A DNA stretch of 64,000 nt from JADZFO01 sp964512635 (GCA_964512635.1 CAZEJB010000006.1:65965-129964), one strand, 5' to 3'. Positions 26,587 through 35,493 are shown, numbered from the stretch's first letter. Notes: generated by a model from the letters alone, not told the origin. Made by a program: numbers and translations.

Positions 26587-28839
26587 ATGAAGCTTCCCGG
26601 CAAGCTCATGCTGTCGCTATTGCTGGCAATCACCATATCTGCATGCGGTGCCGACCACCCATCTGGTATCACCGAGACACCTGAAGCGCAGCAGACTCCA
26701 GCAGTGTTGTCGGGCCTGAAGTTGCCGCGGCCCTCAAGCCTGCCCCGGGTCACCAGCGCCCCGCCCCTTGACTATCAGCGATTTGTCGACGGAGGCAAGT
26801 TCGTCTTTGGACTGCCTATGAACAAGGCGTCCCAGGACAACCTCGGCAGCGACGGAGTTCTTTCTCCTACCTACACTTTGCCGGCCAGCGGCGGCATTGG
26901 CAACGCGGCTTTCGCCTGTCTTGCCTTCAATAAAGTGGCTGAATATGATGGCCCGGCGCAGATCATACACAGCTGGCTGGTACCCCCATCCGACTGGTCG
27001 AATGCCTATATGGCCGTCGCGAATTACAGCAGCGACCGCTGGGACTGGTATTCCATGGATGAAGGCCCGGTCGCTCTGCCGACCTGGTCGAACTATCTGG
27101 CACCTTCAGGTCAGGTGGTCTGTCTGGTTCTGCTGCTGGGCACCGAAACGTGCAAGCTCGACTGGCTGATTGCCGGCGGCAGCGTCCTCGACAGCTCCTA
27201 CCTCAGCACGGACCTGAACAGTGACCCGACATTGAACCTGGCTCCGCTGAGTGTCAGTTTCAGACTGAACGGCAGTATCTTCGGGGCCACAGTGCCCGCT
27301 GGTTACGACTGGGATTTTGATGGGGATGGCAGTATGGATCTGGCAGGTGCAGACAAGGAGCCGCCGGCTTTCCTTTATGAGACACCAGGCCTCTATACCT
27401 GCAGAGTTTCAGCGCTTGGCAGCGATGGCAGGGCCATTAATGCCGAAACCACCTTCACCGTTGTTGATCCCCTGAATCAGCCGCCCGTTGCTGCTATCTC
27501 TGCTGACGTCAGCAGTGGGGATGCACCGCTGGCCGTCACCCTTGATGCCAGTGCTTCGACGGACGATGACACTATCGTCAGATACCAGTGGGATGTGGAT
27601 GGCGACGGCGAGTATGAAGTAGATACTGCTGATGTACCCGCTCTTGACTACACCTTTGCCCGAAACGGCAACACCATGGTTACGGTGCAGGTCACGGACA
27701 ATGACTTCGCCACCAGTACCGCATCGTTGCAGATACACCTCGACAGCGGCTGGCGTACCGCTGTGATCGATAACTCCACGGGCGTGTATCAACTGAGGAT
27801 GGCAGTCACTGGCACTGGTATCAACAGCCGTGCTGTGGTCGCCTATAGCGGAGGTACGAACTATGACATGTTCTTTTCGCGCGCCGGCAGTGACCTTGGA
27901 ACCGGATGGTCGTCGCCCGTTGAGCCCGTTAACAACGCGCTAAATGACAACCTCCAGCAGCTGGATCTCATGGTCAACCCGGTAAGCGGCAAGCCGCAGA
28001 TTGCCTTCACAATCCTGGGAGGCGACTCAGACCGATTGCTGTACTTTGTCAGCGCTTCTACTCCCGACGGCAGCAGCTGGGATCCGCAAGTGCAGGTAAG
28101 TCCGGACCCGGACTTCGGCTACGCCCTTTCCGTAGCGCCGGGCAATGCCGGCCATCCGGGAATCATGGCAGTCTATGGAACGACTTCAGGCGAGCAAAGC
28201 CTTCGCTACTATCCAGCCAGCAACAATGACGGCACTGCATGGGATGCTGCCGTCGGACTTGGCAATCAGGGATTCACCGAGATCATTGACAATGTCGACA
28301 TCATCAGCACAGGTACCTTTCCACTGGCCGCTGTCTCAGGTCGGCTGGATGGCGGTGATGCCCGCTTTGGACTATTGGCAGCCGGTACTTCCAACGGTTT
28401 GACATGGGACCCGATTGACCTGATTAGCGGCATCGAGAATTACCAGCCATCGCTGACGATGGTTTCCGGCCGGCCGGCATTTGCTGCGGGGGGGGCAGAC
28501 CAGTTTGGAACGTTGTCCTTCCTGCGCTCCGGAGATCCTGAGGGCCGCGGCTGGAGCGTAACACCACAGTTGCTTGCATCCGAGGGCCTGGGAGGAGTTG
28601 GTGAACTGGCCGTAGTGGGTGGCAAGCCAGCTATCGCTTACTCGGGATATGGATCGGACGGGCTGATGTTCGTTTCTGCCGCAGACCCGGAGGGCAGCAG
28701 CTGGGACGCACCCTACTGTATTGACAGCGTGAACAGCAGCGCTACCGACCACATCGCGATGGTTAGTACAAATGGATTTCCGGTCATTGGTTACTACGAC
28801 TATGCCGGGAATCGCCTGCTGGCGGCAGTCTGGTACTAG
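26587..28839 (+). CDS. Exported lipoprotein with two PKD domains
   Basis: The ATG at 26587 is preceded by GGAGTCAAG and begins a proper signal peptide with the lipobox ITISAC; upstream in-frame starts lack this. Two PKD-type Ig domains follow at about residues 219-292 (YDWDFDGDGSMDL) and 298-385 (YQWDVDGDGEYEVD, VTVQVTDNDFATS). The last 360 residues are repetitive and beta-rich, with recurring GGxxxxxxF and DPEGxxW elements (SGDPEGRGWSV, AADPEGSSWDA), suggesting a beta-propeller. It is probably a surface-binding protein; the ligand is unknown. Confidence 0.85.
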   Translation: MKLPGKLMLSLLLAITISACGADHPSGITETPEAQQTPAVLSGLKLPRPSSLPRVTSAPPLDYQRFVDGGKFVFGLPMNKASQDNLGSDGVLSPTYTLPASGGIGNAAFACLAFNKVAEYDGPAQIIHSWLVPPSDWSNAYMAVANYSSDRWDWYSMDEGPVALPTWSNYLAPSGQVVCLVLLLGTETCKLDWLIAGGSVLDSSYLSTDLNSDPTLNLAPLSVSFRLNGSIFGATVPAGYDWDFDGDGSMDLAGADKEPPAFLYETPGLYTCRVSALGSDGRAINAETTFTVVDPLNQPPVAAISADVSSGDAPLAVTLDASASTDDDTIVRYQWDVDGDGEYEVDTADVPALDYTFARNGNTMVTVQVTDNDFATSTASLQIHLDSGWRTAVIDNSTGVYQLRMAVTGTGINSRAVVAYSGGTNYDMFFSRAGSDLGTGWSSPVEPVNNALNDNLQQLDLMVNPVSGKPQIAFTILGGDSDRLLYFVSASTPDGSSWDPQVQVSPDPDFGYALSVAPGNAGHPGIMAVYGTTSGEQSLRYYPASNNDGTAWDAAVGLGNQGFTEIIDNVDIISTGTFPLAAVSGRLDGGDARFGLLAAGTSNGLTWDPIDLISGIENYQPSLTMVSGRPAFAAGGADQFGTLSFLRSGDPEGRGWSVTPQLLASEGLGGVGELAVVGGKPAIAYSGYGSDGLMFVSAADPEGSSWDAPYCIDSVNSSATDHIAMVSTNGFPVIGYYDYAGNRLLAAVWY

Positions 28840-28842
28840 ACA

Positions 28843-28893
28843 ACCGGTACCAAAAAATGCTCACCGGTACCCCCAAAAATGCTTACCGGTACC
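28843..28893. repeat. Three tandem ACCGGTACC units
   Basis: ACCGGTACC occurs at 28843, 28863 and 28885, with A-rich spacers that end in ATGCT after the first two. The array begins 3 bases after the stop of the PKD lipoprotein gene. Confidence 0.8.
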
Positions 28894-28940
28894 AATGAAT
28901 CCTTGTCGGCCCGGAAAAGCGACCTGGCCTTGCCAATGCC

Positions 28941-28966
28941 AGCGGCCGCAGTTTGTTGCGGCCGCT
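28941..28966. terminator. Strong 9-bp hairpin, possible terminator without T-tract
   Basis: AGCGGCCGC and GCGGCCGCT pair perfectly around an 8-base loop, about 100 bases downstream of the PKD gene. No T-run follows, so Rho-independent termination is uncertain. Confidence 0.4.
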
Positions 28967-29026
28967 TCCGGTAACAGCAACGCTGCCCGCAATCGACCGC
29001 ATGGGAGATGGTTAAACTGGACGGGG

Positions 29027-29173
29027 GAAGCCATGCTGCGCGGGGGAAACCGTACAGCGTGAGGCAAGCTGCACCGCGTTGGCAAAGCCGTACTGCGCGC
29101 AAGAAGCCTTACTGCGTGCAGGAAGCCGTACTGCGTGAGTGAAGGACGTACCGCGTGGGGGAAGCCATCCTCC
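29027..29173. repeat. Degenerate tandem repeat, eight copies of about 19 bp
   Basis: Units begin at 29027, 29046, 29064, 29082, 29103, 29122, 29141 and 29161 and follow the consensus GAAGCCGTACTGCGTGNRG. The period is 18-21 bases, not a multiple of three, so protein-coding repeats are unlikely. The array fills the centre of the 469-base gap 28840-29308, which contains no convincing gene. Confidence 0.8.
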
Positions 29174-29308
29174 TAGACGAATAGTCTCGTGTGAACATGG
29201 CTTTCGTGTCTTGATCATGCGGCCAGTTGCGAGGGCTTAGCAGGTGACCCTGCGTCAGGCAGGCTCTGGCTGCGAGGGATTTAACTTTGGTACCTGAGAA
29301 AGTAACAG

Positions 29309-29383
29309 TGGCAGCCCCAGCGGGAATCGAACCCGCGTTTTCGCCTTGAGAGGGCGACGTCCTGACCGCTAGACGATAGGGCC
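29309..29383 (-). tRNA. tRNA-Glu (anticodon CTC)
   Basis: The minus strand folds into a full cloverleaf: acceptor GGCCCTA with TGGGGCT, anticodon stem TCGCC/GGCGA around loop CTCTCAA (anticodon CTC), T-arm GCGGGTTCGATTCCCGC and an encoded CCA end. It decodes GAG. Confidence 0.96.
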
Positions 29384-29398
29384 GTAAAGCGGACGCAG

Positions 29399-29427
29399 AA
29401 TATACCAGAAGGCCGCGGACCGTGCAA
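29399..29427 (-). promoter_or_regulatory. Promoter of tRNA-Glu: TTGCAC-17-TATATT
   Basis: On the minus strand TTGCAC (29427-29422) and TATATT (29404-29399) are separated by 17 bases and lie 15 bases before the tRNA 5' end. I see nothing else in the 252 bases from here to the next gene at 29680. Confidence 0.7.
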
Positions 29428-29679
29428 GATATGGATTGGAAGGAGCTGTCCGACAGGCGGTCTGTGAGGTCCAGGCATCTTCTATTGCAGGCGACTCTGG
29501 CCACCCTGCAAAACTTGCCAGGGCATTGCGCTGAAATGCCCGCTGCGCCGTGCGCTGTTGAGGCTGGATTATTGAATGCGGTCCAAGCCTTGCATTGTGT
29601 AGGCAGACAAACTCTCATGCAGCTTGAGACCTGCACTGTGACCGCCGGTACGTTTGAACAGCAGGCAGAGCAGCGCGCC

Positions 29680-30096
29680 TTAAACGCCGGTATGCTCATC
29701 GCCCGGCAGAGCCTGGCCCTTGGCTTCCAGCTCCTGGCGGCGCTTCTCTTCAAGTCGCATCTTGCGCTCAAGCTCCGGACTGGCATCACGCAGCAGCTTC
29801 TGGCGTTCCAGCGGGCCGAGAACGGCCAGCGGTGTACGGCCATAGAAGCTGATGTGCCCGCAGTTCAGGCACATAAAGACGTCGACCGCCGTCGCCCGGT
29901 CATACTTGACCTGCATCCAGCCATAGCTGGTCACGAAGTGCGGCTCGCGGGTAACGCCGAAGTTGGCGACCGATGAGAAATCTCCAAGCACGCAAAGCCC
30001 GCCGCACTGCACGCAGCGCTTCGGTTCGTGATTAAGGCTGGCAGCCTCGGTCGGCGGCTCGGCCTTGCTCTCCACAGGATTCCTCTGTGTGGCCAT
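29680..30096 (-). CDS. Small zinc-ribbon protein
   Basis: This 138 aa protein has two CxxC pairs, CVQCGGLC and VFMCLNCGHISFYG, spaced as in a zinc ribbon. Between them is a beta-rich segment (FVTSYGWMQVKYDRATAVDV). The C-terminus is a charged coiled helix (ERQKLLRDASPELERKMRLEEKR, seen in part). No signal peptide is present. Its function is unknown; zinc-mediated protein or nucleic-acid binding is an inference. Confidence 0.8.
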   Translation of the reverse strand: MATQRNPVESKAEPPTEAASLNHEPKRCVQCGGLCVLGDFSSVANFGVTREPHFVTSYGWMQVKYDRATAVDVFMCLNCGHISFYGRTPLAVLGPLERQKLLRDASPELERKMRLEEKRRQELEAKGQALPGDEHTGV

Positions 30097-30150
30097 CCGG
30101 CTTATCCCACCAAGATACTATCACAACGGGATGGATGCTGCAGGAGCGGC

Positions 30151-30834
30151 CTAAGCGCGCCCGTGCAGCGTCTGGCCGTTCCAGGCTGTTTCGGCGGCCT
30201 GTTGACGCGACTCGCTTTGTCCCAGGCGACCTATCTGACGACCGGCTGCAGCAAGACATCCGAGGCCGAAAAGAGCCAGACCAATGGCCGGAAGCCAGAG
30301 AGCCAAACCGCTGATCACGTTCTGGCGAAGGCTGAATTCGAGTACTGGCGGCCCGTTCAGCAAAGGTGAATAATCACCGTTGCGGGCCTGGAACCGAAAA
30401 TAGTAATAACCCGTGGCCTCGGCAAGGCTGAATGTCCCGCTGAAGGTCTCACGCTTCCCAGGCTCAAACTGGTAATCGCCGACATAGCGCATTTCTTCCT
30501 GACGCTGGACCGGCTGCCGGCGAGCGTCCAGGATCTCAAAGCTCGTGTACCACGGTGCGCCCTGAGTCTCCGGTACCAGAGCACGAATGAAATATCGCCC
30601 GCTTACACCTGATTCCAGCCAGACAGGGCCGAAATCAAAGCCCCGGGGAATGTCGGTGGAGGGTGCCGGCTGGGCCAGCGCCAGGCGTCCGGACCATAGA
30701 AAGCCCCAGGCAAACCAGCCTGCTGCAGCAAGCAGCAGGAAAAGTCCGCAGGCGAGCAGCCGCAAAACCGCGCGCCGAAGCGCGGAGAAGCGGCGCGCAC
30801 CCGGCTGCGCCGATTCGGAAATCATCTCAACCAC
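30151..30834 (-). CDS. Two-helix membrane protein with an extracytoplasmic beta domain
   Basis: The GTG at 30834 lies 6 bases after TATACT, the leaderless spacing. A basic N-terminus leads into a membrane helix at about residues 20-50; a beta-rich outer domain follows (VSGRYFIRALVPETQGAPW, GTFSLAEATGYYYFRFQARN), and a second helix near residue 180 (ALWLPAIGLALFGLGCLAAA) returns the chain to the cytoplasm. I know no family. It is divergent from the candidate RNA region. Confidence 0.75.
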   Translation of the reverse strand: MVEMISESAQPGARRFSALRRAVLRLLACGLFLLLAAAGWFAWGFLWSGRLALAQPAPSTDIPRGFDFGPVWLESGVSGRYFIRALVPETQGAPWYTSFEILDARRQPVQRQEEMRYVGDYQFEPGKRETFSGTFSLAEATGYYYFRFQARNGDYSPLLNGPPVLEFSLRQNVISGLALWLPAIGLALFGLGCLAAAGRQIGRLGQSESRQQAAETAWNGQTLHGRA

Positions 30835-30840
30835 GCAAGC

Positions 30841-30846
30841 AGTATA
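30841..30846 (-). promoter_or_regulatory. -10 hexamer TATACT, 6 bases before the GTG
   Basis: Minus-strand TATACT is followed by GCTTGC and the GTG at 30834. Confidence 0.5.
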
Positions 30847-30894
30847 GCAGTGTGCCGCATACTACGCAATGTAGTATTGAGCCAGTGCAGTATC

Positions 30895-31370
30895 AATGCG
30901 GCCCAAACAGGCCGCAGGCAGCTAAGGAGCCCGGTTTTGCGGGTAGAACAGTCCAGAGGAGGGATTCAAGCCAGTGCGGCACCGAATCCGGGGGAATCTG
31001 CAGATATAGCTGGAACAAAGTTGCTAATAGAGGGTCTGTCCATATAACCGACCGGCTGAAATGTGCCCTGTGCGGGCAAGTCTGCAGGATTCCATCCGCA
31101 ATCAGCGGAACACCCAGGTCGGCACAACGTTGGTAGTTCGCGCGTAAGCGCGGATTCGACCTTTTGCGCGAAGTCTGGCCACAGCATCAACGTGGCCAAG
31201 GACCAGGGCCTGGGTCTGCGGTACGCCACCCCTGAGGCCAGACTTTGCGCTTCAGGGTTCCGCCGGGCCCCCAGCCTCAGCCCGGCGGTCCCCTCAACTT
31301 TGCACGCCACTCTCAGCTTGGACGGCAGCCCGGGGGATACCTAAGTGGCTGCCGTCTTCTTTTCTTTTTT
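30895..31370 (+). ncRNA. Candidate structured non-coding RNA of about 475 nt
   Basis: The 700-base gap 30835-31534 has no convincing gene but many strong helices on the plus strand. They include GCGGCC/GGCCGC near 30898-30915, GGATTC/GAATCC near 30962-30990, CGCG-TAAG-CGCG near 31140-31152, a 15-bp helix 31166-31180 with 31236-31250 (one G-U), and a 9-bp hairpin 31260-31268/31280-31288. A possible pseudoknot pairs 31230-31235 with 31252-31257. The region ends in a textbook terminator that has no protein gene before it. The 5' end is approximate. I could not match it to RNase P, tmRNA, SRP or 6S RNA. Confidence 0.55.
31321..31370 (+). terminator. Strong intrinsic terminator
   Basis: GACGGCAGCC (31321-31330) pairs perfectly with GGCTGCCGTC (31347-31356) around a 16-base loop and is followed by TTCTTTTCTTTTTT. 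No credible protein gene on the plus strand precedes it. Confidence 0.9.
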
Positions 31371-31494
31371 CGAATGCAAGGCAATTCAGGTGCAGACGTC
31401 TTTTCCCGATGCCAGGGACCGGCTGGGCACAGATTCGTAGATTTCAAATGTCTGATAATTCAGAAAATTGACAACGTTTTGTTACCCCTGCAAG

Positions 31495-31500
31495 TATAAT
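31495..31500 (+). promoter_or_regulatory. -10 box TATAAT for the cohesin-like/M6 protease pair
   Basis: TATAAT lies 34 bases before the ATG at 31535. A TTGACA at 31468-31473 is 21 bases away, longer than ideal. Confidence 0.5.
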
Positions 31501-31534
31501 TCTCTGACCTACTTCGTCCACTGCCGGAGTCCAC

Positions 31535-32086
31535 ATGCACCTCAAGCTTCTTGGCGCCGCTGGCGCAGCGTGTCTGCTTTTTCTAGCCGCTTGTGGTGGT
31601 GCCGTTAAGGCACCCGTCAGCGGCAAGCCCGCAGATCCTGGCGCTCCGCCGGCGAGCTCTGCTCAACTGGAACTTGCCCTGAATGCGGTCCCTTCAGACT
31701 CACTGTGGCGTGTTACCTTGAGCGCTCCCACCGCTCGGGATCTTTACCAGATTGCCGGCAGCATCAGCTATGACACCTCGCGGTATGAAATAGTAAGAAC
31801 CGAGGCTGGCGGCGGACTCGGCAGTCCGGAGGATGCTCTTTACATAAGTGGGGAGCCCCAGCCCGGTAAACTCGATTTTGCTTATACGCGCAGGATGGCT
31901 GGTCCAGGGGTGGATGGGCCGACAAACCTCTATTCGATCATTGTCCGTCCACTCGATGCTGCTGGCTCCCTGAGTCCAGGCGAGATTGCCTCAGACTTTG
32001 AACTTGACCTGGCGGATTCGCGCCTAGTAGCCCGCAACAGCAGGAAACAGAATCTGCGCTGCAGCCTTAAGGTGGTGCAGCGATGA
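31535..32086 (+). CDS. Lipoprotein with a cohesin-like domain
   Basis: The ATG follows GGAGTCCAC. A signal peptide ends in the lipobox FLAAC. The 150-residue mature part looks like a cohesin/carbohydrate-binding beta-sandwich: LELALNAVPSDSLWRVTL, then IAGSISYDTSRYEIVRTEAG and a later YSIIVRPLDAAG. The cohesin assignment is moderate; other beta-sandwich domains are possible. Its stop overlaps the start of the metalloprotease by 4 bases, so the two are made together. Confidence 0.75.
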   Translation: MHLKLLGAAGAACLLFLAACGGAVKAPVSGKPADPGAPPASSAQLELALNAVPSDSLWRVTLSAPTARDLYQIAGSISYDTSRYEIVRTEAGGGLGSPEDALYISGEPQPGKLDFAYTRRMAGPGVDGPTNLYSIIVRPLDAAGSLSPGEIASDFELDLADSRLVARNSRKQNLRCSLKVVQR

Positions 32087-35000
32087 ACCAGCAGCGCATC
32101 ACCTTTAGGTTTCTGGGTTCAGTGGCTTTGGTGGGTATAGCCGGCTTGCTGTTCGCAAGCCAGGCAATGGCAGTGGTCCGACCCCCGGAAGAGTGGTTTG
32201 ACAGCCCGGAGAAAGAGGCCCGCTGGCAGCAGATGTGGCCGCTGCTTAACGATCTTGAGTTTGGAAAGGCTGATCCGATCACCGGCAGCATCGAGGACTC
32301 TCAGCTTGGCATTGAGCAGCATTTCGGTGCCAGCGTCGAGGAAGTCGCCGCCAATATGGGCAAGCCTCTGGATTCTGCCGCCCCATTGCGTTATGACCAG
32401 AACCTTGACGGCCGGATTGACCAGTTCGACCTGCTTGAGCTGGGATATCAGGCACCCGTCACAGCGCGCCGGGCATCGACTGCGCCCTCCAAGGGAAACA
32501 ACAAGATTGTCGTGCTCCGCGCTGACTTTCAGGATCAGAGTGCCAGCTATGGCACTTACAACATCAACTACTTCAACGCGCGCTTTTTCAGCGACGGCAC
32601 CGAACCCTACCCCTCCTTCCGTGACTACTACCAGGAGGTCAGTTATGGGCAACTGGACGTCACCGGCGCCATACCCAACTGTGGGCCAGGAGGCGACGGA
32701 TGGTGTAAGGGTGATCACACCAAGCAGTGGTACATCGACAACAGCGGCAGCTGGCTGGTGAAGGAAGCCATTCTTGACGCGGATGCCAACGGTTTTGATT
32801 TCAGTCAGTACGATGTGGACGGCGATGGTTATGTTGACACGGTAATGTGCTTCTATCCGAACGCCGTGTTCGACGGTGGCCTGTGGCCCCACCGCGGCGG
32901 CGGGCTGAACCTGACAGTCGATGGCGTGAAGATTGACAGCTACTTCATCACCGGATACAGCGGCAATGGCAGCTATGGCGGTTCCGACTCCTGGACGATG
33001 GTTATCTCCGCCCATGAGTATGGTCACATCCTGGGGCTGCCTGACCTGTATGACGTCAATGGCGGCTCCGCCGGAATGGGCTATTGGAGCCTGATGGCCT
33101 ACAACTACGACAATGGCCAGAAGCCGCCCTCGCCGGACCCCTGGTGCAAGACGCAGCTTGGCTGGGTGACACCGCAGGTTGTGACCGACAATCTGGATAA
33201 CTACAGCCTGGAGAACTACCAGGATCAGCCCAAGGTGCTGAAGGTCTGGACCAACGGCAAACAGGAAAGCCAGTACTTCCTTGTCGCCAATTATCGCAAG
33301 AAGAAAACCGATGCCAACCGCCCTGGCGAGGGCTTGCTGGTCCTGCACATTGACGACACTATCGCCGGCGGGAATCAGGACAACGCCAACGAGGACCGCA
33401 AGCACGTGGATGTTGAAGCGGCGACCGGGTACTCGGCTGCGACCAAGGACACGGCAGCGCCAAAAGACGAACTGGACGACGGCAGCAATGGCACCGGCAA
33501 TAACCTCTGGTTCAGCGGCAACAGTGATCCGGACTACACCGGGCTGTTCAACGACACCAGCAACCCGCATTCGCGTAACTATCCGAGCCCGGGCAGCAAT
33601 ACCTTTATCCAGCTCAGCGACATCAGTGCCCCGGGCGACTTTATGACCCTTGATGTCACGGTCAAAACTGCTAACGCTCCGGTGGTGAACATCACATCCC
33701 CTGTTGATGGAGCCGGCATCAGCGGAAACACCACGGTTGATGTGGATGTCACTCCCGGCAGCGGACGCAGCATCCTGCGCGTCGAATTCTATTGCAACGG
33801 TGCGATCCTCGGAAGCGACAGCACCGCTCCCTTCAGCTTCACCTTTGATTCCCGCCCGATCTATGAAGGCAGCCGCAAGATCAAGGCGATTGCCTATGAC
33901 GATGCTGGTGACGCAAACGCCAGCACTGAGGAGATAGGCCAGGACGAGATTAATGTGACGGTAAGCAATGCCGGACAGACCGTGCCTTACCTTGAGAACT
34001 TCAACGGTGGTGTCGGCGCCTGGGCCGTGTACGACCCCTCGGGCCGCGAGCGCTGGCAGGCGCGAACCCTGAGTGGTGTAACCTGCGGCGGCATAGGCAA
34101 GAGCAGCAACCCCAATGCAGGCTATGACTACAACGAACATGACAGCTTCGTCAGTCTGCGCCTTGACCTTACCGGGTCAACTCATCCAGTCTGCCGGTTC
34201 AGACAGCGGTTCCGCGTCGCCAGCGGTGAGAACACCATTCGTGTCTTTGCAACCGGAGATGATGGCGCCAGCCTGGACCTGCTCAGCGCCGATACCGGAA
34301 CCAATCTGAGCTGGCACTACACGGCTGTCGACCTGCTTGACTATGTCGGTCAGGAAATCTACCTCGTCTTTAAGCTGGATTCGACGAGCCTTAACCGCAC
34401 CAGTGGAACCGAAGCCGGCTGGTGGATTGACGAGTTTGAACTCAAGGAAATCTCTGCGGCGCCGCAGGTCATTTCGATCACGCCGGGCACCGGCAGCACG
34501 CTGACCGGCATGCAGACCATCACGGTTACCGCCACAGATGATGAGGCCGTTACCGGGGTCGACTTCCTGCTTAATGGAACAGATCTTCTGGCCAGCGACT
34601 ACACCGCGCCTTTCACCTACGACTTCAATTCGGACTGGCTTTTCAATGGTGCCGCGACCTTCAAGGCAGTCGCCTACGATGCCGACTTCCAGTCGGCGGA
34701 AGCCACGGTGAACTGGACGATGAACAACGCCGGGCTAGCGGTCCCGTGGAGTGAGGCCTTTGCTTCAAATCCGGGACTTGTGTGGCGGATCAAGGATGAA
34801 GGCGGAGCCGGGGACTGGCAATGGGGCAGCTCCTTCGGCTACAACCCCAGCGGCGGATTCTACTGCGGGATCAACAACAGCTATGACGACAATGAGGCAG
34901 ACTGGTACATCAGCCCGACTCTGAATATGGGCAGTCTTAACGACCCCGGTATCGGTTATCTGCACAAGTATGATCTGGAGAATGGCTGGGACTACGGACG

Positions 35001-35493
35001 TCTCTTTGTCACAACCAACCTGAACACCTGGACCCAGTTGAACCAGTTCACCGGCGAGTTCACCACACCCGTCTGGCAGGCTTCAGGGGCGCGTCTGGAC
35101 AGCTACCAGAATCAAAAGATTAAGCTCTCCTGGCAGATGACCAGCGATGTAGCGGTGACGCGCAAGGGCTGGTGGATAGATGATCTGCAGCTTATCAGCG
35201 CACCGCAGATAACAGGCGTTGACCTGACCAGAACCTGGACCGGCAAGCCGATCAACATTACCGGCAGTGGGTTTGGCAGTGGGGCGGCTGTCGACTTCCC
35301 GCGGGTAAGCCTGGGCGGCGTAAACTGCACCATAGTCAATTGGAGTGATACTGCGATACAGGTTACGACCCCTTCTGGAGCGCCGAATGTCAGCAGCCTG
35401 GTGGTAACCAGGCACGGCATTCCCAGCGACGCCTGGAACAACATCAAGGTCATCCTGCCACCGCCGACCCTGACCGGAGTGGGCCAGCTGTAA
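32083..35493 (+). CDS. M6 family (immune inhibitor A-like) secreted metalloprotease
   Basis: After a cleavable signal peptide (FLGSVALVGIAGLLFASQAMA), residues 103-123 form a dockerin-like loop (DQNLDGRIDQFDLLELGY). The catalytic zinc motif HEYGH (His311, Glu312, His315) sits in VISAHEYGHILGLPDLYD, the M6 signature. Downstream come an Ig-like domain (ITSPVDGAGISGNTTVDVDV), two MAM/jellyroll-like domains with the repeated GWWIDE/GWWIDD motif, a second Ig-like domain and a C-terminal IPT/TIG-like domain (ITGSGFGSGAAVDFP). The 1,136 aa protein probably degrades extracellular proteins. Confidence 0.93.
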   Translation: MNQQRITFRFLGSVALVGIAGLLFASQAMAVVRPPEEWFDSPEKEARWQQMWPLLNDLEFGKADPITGSIEDSQLGIEQHFGASVEEVAANMGKPLDSAAPLRYDQNLDGRIDQFDLLELGYQAPVTARRASTAPSKGNNKIVVLRADFQDQSASYGTYNINYFNARFFSDGTEPYPSFRDYYQEVSYGQLDVTGAIPNCGPGGDGWCKGDHTKQWYIDNSGSWLVKEAILDADANGFDFSQYDVDGDGYVDTVMCFYPNAVFDGGLWPHRGGGLNLTVDGVKIDSYFITGYSGNGSYGGSDSWTMVISAHEYGHILGLPDLYDVNGGSAGMGYWSLMAYNYDNGQKPPSPDPWCKTQLGWVTPQVVTDNLDNYSLENYQDQPKVLKVWTNGKQESQYFLVANYRKKKTDANRPGEGLLVLHIDDTIAGGNQDNANEDRKHVDVEAATGYSAATKDTAAPKDELDDGSNGTGNNLWFSGNSDPDYTGLFNDTSNPHSRNYPSPGSNTFIQLSDISAPGDFMTLDVTVKTANAPVVNITSPVDGAGISGNTTVDVDVTPGSGRSILRVEFYCNGAILGSDSTAPFSFTFDSRPIYEGSRKIKAIAYDDAGDANASTEEIGQDEINVTVSNAGQTVPYLENFNGGVGAWAVYDPSGRERWQARTLSGVTCGGIGKSSNPNAGYDYNEHDSFVSLRLDLTGSTHPVCRFRQRFRVASGENTIRVFATGDDGASLDLLSADTGTNLSWHYTAVDLLDYVGQEIYLVFKLDSTSLNRTSGTEAGWWIDEFELKEISAAPQVISITPGTGSTLTGMQTITVTATDDEAVTGVDFLLNGTDLLASDYTAPFTYDFNSDWLFNGAATFKAVAYDADFQSAEATVNWTMNNAGLAVPWSEAFASNPGLVWRIKDEGGAGDWQWGSSFGYNPSGGFYCGINNSYDDNEADWYISPTLNMGSLNDPGIGYLHKYDLENGWDYGRLFVTTNLNTWTQLNQFTGEFTTPVWQASGARLDSYQNQKIKLSWQMTSDVAVTRKGWWIDDLQLISAPQITGVDLTRTWTGKPINITGSGFGSGAAVDFPRVSLGGVNCTIVNWSDTAIQVTTPSGAPNVSSLVVTRHGIPSDAWNNIKVILPPPTLTGVGQL

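Noticed and set aside
28843..29173. CRISPR array
   Set aside because: The units are adjoining and degenerate, with no unique spacers of even length and no cas genes nearby.
28836..29218. Repeat-encoded peptides (His/Ala/Val/Arg/Leu units) in the 19-bp array
   Set aside because: The unit length varies between 18 and 21 bases, so the reading frame shifts between copies; a coding repeat would be a multiple of three.
29109..29843. A 244 aa minus-strand frame across the repeat array and tRNA-Glu
   Set aside because: It reads through a tRNA gene and the tandem repeats and resembles no protein.
31063..31344. A 93 aa open frame inside the structured region
   Set aside because: It has no ribosome site or leaderless promoter, a random-looking composition, and overlaps the strong helices and the terminator stem.
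30895..31370. RNase P RNA, tmRNA, 6S or SRP RNA as identity of the structured region
   Set aside because: The GAGGAAAGTCC core of RNase P, the tRNA-like ends and tag frame of tmRNA, and the SRP tetraloop region are all missing on both strands.
32119..34140. A 673 aa open frame opposite the M6 protease
   Set aside because: It lies fully antisense to a recognisable metalloprotease, and its composition (Val/Ala/Gly/His) is that of a mirrored coding sequence.
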